Shown here one piece after another: positions 58,800-64,000 of a stretch of DNA of 64,000 bases (the first letter of the stretch is position 1; the number at the start of each line of letters is the position of its first letter). The translations under genes were made by a program, and so were the position numbers. The notes under the pieces are model-generated. The model saw only the letters and a program-made list of their open reading frames with translations. It was not told the origin of the DNA and searched no databases. Source of the stretch: Aplectana chamaeleonis (Eukaryota; Nematoda; Chromadorea; Rhabditida; Cosmocercidae); assembly GCA_029168955.1 (NCBI GenBank), contig JAPDOI010001367.1:62001-126000 (forward strand), in the 5' to 3' direction.

Positions 58800-59817
58800 C
58801 AGGGCTGTGCGTTATAACGTTAACGTGTTAACGCATTAACGGGTTAACGCGGTTTATTTTGGAAAATTAACGATTCACGCTCAACGAAAAAGTCCTAAAA
58901 TCACGTTAATTTGAGTTCGTTAACTGCAGTGGAATTATGGCACTGATTGATCTGCTTCCATGGCAGACTTAAAAACTGTGCCGTGCACGTCGCGTCATCT
59001 TGCGGCGCGGTAAATTTTCGGTTGCTGTGAAATATATCGCTGGCCTCAATGTGTCCCATTCATTTGTCTATCTATTTTAATTGGTTCTTCACAATATCGA
59101 AGAATTCGAATTCGTGTTCCAAAAAGGAAATGTGAGGCATGATCCACCTCTCTCCGGTTGAGTAAGCTATCAAATGAGGGTTGGGAGCGGAGATTGAAGG
59201 ACACACACTTTCTAACAATCGGCACACGCTCTGTATGGAGTGCACCACGCGGCGCACACTCCGCAAGAAGTGCTACTCAGTTTCTACCACGCGTCCCACG
59301 TTCCACATAAAGCGCTACTGACTTTCTAGGACGCGACGCACGCCTATCTTTCACAACGTCCTGCTGACGCCATCTGAGCGCTCACCCTTTTTCTCCGACG
59401 TCCTGACGTCGTCATCTGAAGCCCCGCCTTCTTTCCATGACGTGCTGCTGACGTCATCTGGAGCTCCACCCATTTTCCACGACGTCGTGATGACGTCATA
59501 TGGAGCCCCACCCACCTTTCACGACTTCCTGACGACGTCATCTGGAGCCTTAGCTACATATTTCCCACGAGGCCATGCCCACAGCTTCTGGAGCCCTACT
59601 GCTTTCCACGACGTCCTGCTGACGTCACTAGAAGGTGTATGTTATTTTTCTGAGACCTCTGGTGATTGATTTTCGTTGTGGTCAAGTAATGTTTTGAAAA
59701 TTTCCAACGAAAGCAAAATTAACGTGTTAACGCATTAACGGATTAACGCGGTTTTTTCTCGAAAATCAACGATTAACGCTCAACGAAAATAATATTTTTC
59801 ATTAAAGCACACCCCTG
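58800..59817. mobile_element. 1,018-bp non-autonomous hAT-like element
   Basis: Ends CAGGGCTGTGC and GCACACCCCTG (hAT-type CAGGG termini), flanked by 8-bp duplications GTGCTGAC (58792-58799) and GTGCCGAC (59818-59825), 7 of 8 matching. Just inside each end is a direct copy of TTAACGTGTTAACGCATTAA and TTAACGCGGTTT (58,815 and 59,715). It contains a TGACGTCA minisatellite and no transposase. Confidence 0.9.
59355..59640. repeat. 42-bp TGACGTCATC minisatellite inside the hAT element
   Basis: CATCTG/CATATG landmarks at 59371, 59413, 59455, 59497 and 59539 are exactly 42 bp apart; later units are shifted by about 3 bp and then resume the 42-bp step. Units carry TGACGTCATCTGGAGC and TTTCCACGACGTCCTG. 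The latter matches, inverted, the last units of the array at 24.4-24.5 kb. Confidence 0.92.
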
Positions 59818-59984
59818 GTGCCGACCCTTCTCGGATAAACATCTCATCCCACTTCACCCCAGGAACTGACGATCTGCTCATATGTAAAACAATCGATTCA
59901 CTCCGACGCGAAATATCGCCGCGATTATTCGATACCGCCTCTTCTCACGCTTTGCCGCGAAGGGAGTATGATCCGGGCCTTGAA

Positions 59985-60580
59985 CCGCTTCGACTAGTCG
60001 CGTCGCTTCCATGATGGCCGCGGTCTGTATAGTACAAGTGACCAGCCCTCAAACTTTCGTCTCATTATTGCGTATGTGGCGAGAAATCGCCGACGTCAAA
60101 GTTCACTCACATAAAGGACGGCATGCGAATGGAAAAAAACGAGCGTTTATCATACATTTACGATGAGAGAGATGAGAAAATCCAATAAGGCTACCGAAAA
60201 ATCACTTTTCATGCAGGGCTAACAGCAATTACTAACTTTAGTTGTTGTTCTATGTTGCTGTTCAAGAAATTCCTTTCCATGGCTTTTAAAACCATGTTTT
60301 GATGGAAAACTATGCAAAACTAGTTCATTCAGAAGGTAAAGACAACAAATTCACACCAAACAAATTGGGGTGGTCTGGTTTCGCGTGGGGTGTGTGTCGC
60401 AACAGCGCTTGTCCGCAACTGCGGGCTGGAATTTCTCTTCGATAGGGAGTACTGGGGTTCCCAAATTATAAAAAAGGGCAATGTGAATGTTAATTGTATT
60501 AAAAATCGTATCAAAATGTGAGATTTGAATTCAGTGGCCTTGTTTTACTTTACCAAAATCTCGACGGAGTTGAGACAATA
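59985..60580. other. Unassigned stretch
   Basis: No domain, tandem repeat or convincing exon recognised. Confidence 0.35.
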
Positions 60581-60582
60581 TG

Positions 60583-60752
60583 TATGGTTAGGTCCGTGGC
60601 CTGTGTCCTCAAGAAATAACGTGGAAATTCAAACCGCGGCTGGCACGGCGGTTTAAATCTCAATCTCTGAGAATTAAATCGCCGCGCCAGCCGCGGTTTG
60701 GTTTTTAATTTAAACGTTTTTCTTGAGGACACAGGCCACGGACCTAACTATA
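60583..60752. mobile_element. ~170-bp palindromic element
   Basis: GGTTAGGTCCGTGGCCTGTG, CCTCAAGAAA and CAAACCGCGGCTGGC are mirrored on the right (GGACACAGGCCACGGACCTA). Loop short. Confidence 0.85.
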
Positions 60753-60756
60753 TAAC

Positions 60757-60896
60757 GTCGGCATTGATTCCGAAGAGACTTCGCGTTCGCTGTTGAAGGT
60801 TGGTGCAAACTCGATGACATATGCTATAACATAGGTTCACCGAGTTTGCCCCAACCTCCAAGGGGAACGCAAAGTTTCTTCAGGATCCATGCCGAT
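60757..60896. mobile_element. ~140-bp palindromic MITE, GTCGGCATTGATTCC family
   Basis: Inverted arms (GTCGGCATTGATTCC / GGATCCATGCCGAT, TTCGCGTTCGC / GGGAACGCAAAG) around ACATATGCTATAACATAGG. Second copy at 62118-62264. Confidence 0.85.
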
Positions 60897-61056
60897 CATA
60901 AGTTTCTCTGACTAAAGTCCTCATAGCTTCAAGAACAATGTACAAGGTTCTTACGAACAGTAGGATATGCGATTCCTCTCTAGAAAACTCTCTAAAATTT
61001 TGGATTTCGTACTCTGTAATTTTTCTTAACTGTCGTGTACTTGAGGAAAATTTCAG

Positions 61057-61440
61057 CATGCGAGTTCGAAGTGCCGGTGCCTGAAGGATGTTGGCATGTA
61101 TTTGGAGACGTCGACCTCTCGCGGTTCGATCCCACTTATAATCAAGTGCAAGTAATTGAAGGCAGTCTAGTACTCGAATCAACTAACAGAACAGAGTTCC
61201 CTCTAATGAAAGGCCTCCGCGAAATTAGGCATTGGAAGAATTCGTCCAACTCTCATCTGCTTGTTGTGGAGAATAACCCAAATCTAATCGATATGAAATC
61301 GTTGCTGAAGATCAAATTGAACCCAAACAGAAAAGAGGTTGTCAGAATCAGAAACAACACCAAGTTCTGCATACCCATGAAGGAATTCGACGAGCTTTTT
61401 TACCTCAAATATGTTAGGCCTCTGAACGTATGCCAAAGTG
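61057..61440 (+). CDS. Receptor L-domain protein, penultimate exon
   Basis: After the acceptor AAATTTCAG the exon encodes CEFEVPVPEGCWHVFGDVDL, IEGSLVLESTNRTEFPLMKG, LREIRHW, LLVVENNPNLIDM and CIPMKEFDELFYL. The pattern (Cys, GxVDL, a IEGSLxLxxT block, then a VxxNPxL block) fits the receptor L-domain seen in insulin/EGF receptors and the expanded nematode irld-type genes. These are secreted or membrane proteins. Introns on both sides are phase 1. It joins the last exon over an 84-bp intron (GTGAGT ... CTCTTTCAG). I found no earlier exon or signal peptide, so the gene start is either distant or lost; the upstream 0.5 kb holds two palindromic elements. The family call is by eye. Confidence 0.65.
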
Positions 61441-61524
61441 GTGAGTTTTAATAATACCACAATTTTCTCTCAATTCAAGAATTTTTCCGCTGAAGCGGAA
61501 TTATACCTTCTGATTCTCTTTCAG

Positions 61525-61604
61525 GTGCTTCAGCTCCATTGCAAACGTGGCAGTTGTATTCCAGAATTATTTTTCTCATTGTAATGAAATTGTCAACGGC
61601 TTGA
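61525..61604 (+). CDS. Receptor L-domain protein, last exon with membrane segment
   Basis: In phase with 61440, this exon encodes about 26 residues including LYSRIIFLIVMKL, a short hydrophobic run, and stops at TGA (61602-61604). A hydrophobic tail after an L-domain suggests a membrane anchor or GPI signal. Confidence 0.6.
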
Positions 61605-61609
61605 AGTTT

Positions 61610-61615
61610 AATAAA
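61610..61615 (+). terminator. Poly-A signal AATAAA
   Basis: Six bases after the stop codon of the L-domain gene, giving a very short 3' UTR as is common in nematodes. Confidence 0.6.
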
Positions 61616-61724
61616 AGTTCTTAGTTACTTGAGCATTTTTGTAGAGTCGCACGTTCTGGAAAAGTCCACTCACGTCTATTGATCCAATGTGGCATACTCC
61701 CCAGTATACATTGAATACGATTCG

Positions 61725-62015
61725 GATAATTTCGGATATTCGTCCAAATGATTCAAAATTTTGACGATTTTGTATCCGAATCACCTAAAAAAACGCGAAA
61801 TCCGAACCGAACCGAAATCCGAATCACCGAAACAAGGCCAAATCCGAATCGAACCGAAATCCGAATCACCGAAAAAACGGCAAATCCGATTTGCACCAAA
61901 ATCCGAATCACCGAAAAAACGGTAAATTCGAATCGAACCGAAATCCGAATCACCGAATTACACCAGGATTCGATTCATGTTTAGGATTCCGATTATCCGA
62001 AATGCGTCCCGATTC
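61725..62015. repeat. 42-bp minisatellite, AAATCCGAATCACCGAAAAA family
   Basis: TCCGAACCGAACC at 61801, TCCGAATCGAACC at 61843, TCCGATTTGCACC at 61885 and TTCGAATCGAACC at 61927 give a strict 42-bp step. Open frames are products of the repeat. Confidence 0.93.
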
Positions 62016-62117
62016 GGTTCAGTCTTGCTACTTCATAGTATCCAACAGTGACCCGACGCACGACAGCAACGCAAACGAGCGCGCGACATTTCGAAACTTT
62101 TCTTAAAGATTCTGCTC

Positions 62118-62264
62118 ACAGTCGGCGTGGATCCTGGTGATACTTTGCGTTCGCTATTGCAGATTGGTCTAAACCCGGTGTCATATGCTATAGCATAGGT
62201 GCACCGAGTTTGCGCCAACCTTCAATGGCGAACGCAAAATGTCACTAGGATCCATGCCGACTGT
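62118..62264. mobile_element. ~145-bp palindromic MITE, second copy
   Basis: ACAGTCGGCGTGGATCCTGG and the complement of ACAGTCGGCATGGATCCTAG, around CATATGCTATAGCATAGG. Same family as 60757-60896. Confidence 0.88.
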
Positions 62265-62674
62265 ACGTGTCTGCTCACTTTTACTGGAACTGCTTGTTAC
62301 CTGTGTGATTGCTAACTCCTATTGTTTCACATCATGAAATGCGAAAAAAAACTGTGGTGGTAATGAATGGGCTTTCAACGCGAGAAAACCTACCTTTTAG
62401 ATGCGAGTTTACCACCAGCTTCATGCGAGTAAACCGCCAGACTTATGCGAGCTGATCTAACTTTCTGTTCGATTAAAGGCAGGGTTTTCGTTAGAAACGA
62501 CTTTTGAGCTCTTTTCATGAGAATGTAGGTTTGGCCATCACAAAAATAAAAATAAGTGAAAACGCCCGGAAATTCGTGGGAAAAAAAGCTCAAAAACAAA
62601 GTATAAAAACTAAATACCGGTGTGGGCCGGCCCGCTGATCAACGAGATTTTCATTAATGCTGCCTTATCCGCCT
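62265..62674. other. Mostly unassigned; possible small TTAA element at its end
   Basis: TTAA followed by AGGCAGGGTTTTCG at 62473-62490 and CCGCCT before TTAA at 62675 could bound a ~198-bp element sharing its right TTAA with the next one. Terminal inversion beyond AGGC is poor, so this is tentative. No gene seen. Confidence 0.3.
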
Positions 62675-62678
62675 TTAA

Positions 62679-63313
62679 AGGCAGCATACACGCTCGCAAG
62701 CAAAGTCGAGATAACAGCATAGATAGGTCCGCACGGCCCGTACTATGTCGTCAACGACGTTTGAAGCCCTGAAAACTGTCCAGGATGACAGTATTTGACA
62801 ATGTTTGAGCAATCTTGCCTTCCACGCCCGTATTTTCACTCCCATTCGAGTACGAGAATGGGAATCGAAACTTGAGAAAACATGTGATAACTTAGAATGA
62901 TAGCACTATAAAAAGGGAGTGCAGTAGAGGAAAAACTCGATTTACCTCAATATAACATGTTTTTGCGCTGATAAAATCCTCCATTTCAAGAGGTCAGCCA
63001 AAGTAGAGCGGCATTCTCGAAAGTGGACGAGAGTCAATAGGTATGCAGACATGTTATACTCAAGTAAACCAAGCTATTTCTCTCGTGCACTCCCATTTGA
63101 TAGTGCTATCACTCTCAGTTATCAAACGTTTTCACAAGTATCGATTCTCATTCTGTTACTCGAAGGGGTGTGAAAATACGGGCGTGGAAGGCAAGATTGC
63201 TCAAACATTGTCATCCTGGACAGTTTTCGGCGCTTCAAACGTCGTTGACGACATAGTACGGGCCGTGTTGACCTATCTATGCTGTTATCTCGAATATGCT
63301 TGCGAGCGTGTAT
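62679..63313. mobile_element. TTAA foldback (AGGCAGCATA family), right end lost
   Basis: It matches 42027-42682 along both arms (AGGCAGCATACACGCTCGCA, CCAGGATGACAGTATTTGAC, GGCGTGGAAGGCAAGATTGC). The right arm stops at GAGCGTGTAT, so the terminal GCTGCCT and TTAA are gone, replaced by the hairpin at 63316. Confidence 0.92.
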
Positions 63314-63315
63314 TG

Positions 63316-63338
63316 TGGTGAGCGCCAAGCGCTCACCA
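63316..63338. repeat. Hairpin TGGTGAGCG-CCAAG-CGCTCACCA
   Basis: A 9-bp perfect stem, 5-base loop, starting 3 bases after the truncated foldback. Similar to the hairpin at 38575-38599 (both preceded by TTG). Confidence 0.75.
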
Positions 63339-63551
63339 GATTTGGCTTTGATTCGCCATCGCGCAACGCCCTGATCTCAGTATCAGGGTCCAGAGTAAAC
63401 GTAGGAAGACCGTTCTTTTTGCATTTGATATACTTTAGAAAGATGAAGAACTGTTCAAAAAATGGTCCGGAATGGTAACCTGAGATTCGAGAAAAAGTGT
63501 CAAAACCACGTCATTTTGGTCGAAAACTGTTCATCTCCTTTTCTTTTTCAG

Positions 63552-63730
63552 TTGGCGTTCACGATCTTGTTGGAACACTTATCGTTGAGCTAGAGAACTC
63601 ATTTTTGGCCAGGAAGCTGGTTTTGTTTGCACCTAGCTCCTGTCAAATTTTGGAGTTGGTATCTCAATTTTTGCGGAACCTCAAAATTGAGGGTCAAGAC
63701 AGACAAAAACACGTAAACATGTTATTATAA
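63552..63730 (+). CDS. Putative terminal exon of an unidentified gene
   Basis: After a strong nematode-type acceptor (TTTTCTTTTTCAG) the sequence encodes VGVHDLVGTLIVELENSFLA, RKLVLFAPSSCQILELVSQF and on to TAA at 63728-63730. AATAAA follows at 63771-63776. A nearby donor-like AATGGTAACC (about 63,475) would leave a very short first exon. No domain recognised. Confidence 0.4.
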
Positions 63731-63883
63731 ACCATCCGACGTTTACTTATTCGTAAAAATGAACTAGTGAAATAAACACCGTTACTGATAGGCTTTTGCT
63801 CAGGATTTGACGGGGCAACGCTTCAATCAATACGGCGGGATCTCGGAAGTACTTTTTGGAACGTCGCACCGTGTGACTCAGAA

Positions 63884-64000
63884 GTGCGCCACAGAACGCC
63901 GTAGATAGTGTGCGGGACCCCAGCAGAAGTGCGAAAGACGCCGTAGAAAGTGTGCGGGACCCAAGTGGGAGTGCGCCGGACGCCGTAGAAAGTGTGCGGG
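63884..64000. repeat. Start of a 42-45-bp tandem array, runs off the window
   Basis: GTGCG(C/A)(C/A) landmarks at 63884, 63929 and 63971 with GACGCCGTAGAAAGTGTGCG. At least three units are visible. Confidence 0.85.

Larger units (their letters stand above)
58480..59982. mobile_element. Foldback element split by a hAT insertion
   Basis: Arms 58,480-58,632 and 59,833-59,982 are reverse complements (CGTCGGAGTGGATCGATTG, ACATATGAGCAGATCGTCAG, GCGTGAGAAAAGGCGGTAT and partners). The hAT-type element at 58800-59817 lies between them. Confidence 0.85.

Noticed and set aside
61105..61135. GGTTCGATCCCAC resembling a tRNA T-arm or B-box
   Set aside because: It is within the L-domain exon; no matching acceptor stem, anticodon arm or A-box is present.
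63316..63345. Helitron 3' terminus
   Set aside because: The hairpin is right in style but no CTRR follows within the expected distance, and no Rep/helicase sequence is visible.

Overview
The window looks like repeat-dominated, accessory chromatin of an animal genome, most likely a nematode. This is inferred from four things: the short introns with TTTCAG-type acceptors at about 61.4 kb, 41.6 kb and 63.5 kb; poly-A signals only a few bases after stop codons; a receptor-L-domain-like exon; and the mix of BEL/Pao, mariner, hAT and TTAA-targeted palindromic elements. There are no bacterial operons, no CRISPR array and no rRNA. Only a few short exons look like host genes.

Layout. 1-18,330 is one uninterrupted CpG-rich satellite made of alternating half-units of about 65 bp (127- and 130-bp dimers). 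18,336-18,905 is a 115-bp tandem repeat. 18,930-20,250 is a 60-bp minisatellite joined to a dead mariner. 20,905-33,379 is a near-complete BEL/Pao LTR retrotransposon on the minus strand, with two LTRs of about 690 bp, a tRNA-Gly-type primer site, gag, protease, RT/RNase H and integrase. It has been entered by at least a 548-bp TTAA element, a 752-bp element with 8-bp target duplication and a foldback. Its 3' part also carries a 21-copy TGACGTCA array, a (TA)n tract and a stray gag piece. 33.4-47.6 kb is a field of foldback elements and MITEs, several chained head to tail through one shared TTAA. 48.0-55.3 kb interleaves relics of the 5' satellite, the 60-bp minisatellite, mariner end fragments, 42-bp TTCGAA arrays and a truncated LINE. 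56.3-60.0 kb holds a tandem MITE pair and a hAT nested in a foldback. 61.0-61.6 kb is the best host-gene candidate. A further tandem array starts at about 63,884 and leaves the window.

Main points. (1) At least five MITE/foldback families share the terminus TTAA|AGGCA; at two junctions neighbouring elements share a single TTAA, and one 548-bp insertion has its empty site preserved in a duplicated minisatellite nearby. (2) Five or more minisatellite arrays of differing sequence all have a 42-bp period, close to four helical turns of DNA; the CREB/ATF-type array keeps this phase through its end units of 53 bp (about five turns). (3) Satellite, minisatellite and mariner-end pieces recur in the same order at several loci, so they appear to move or duplicate as a composite block.

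Most long open frames in the first 18 kb and in the minisatellites come from stop-poor tandem repeats and are not annotated as genes. All similarity calls were made by eye.
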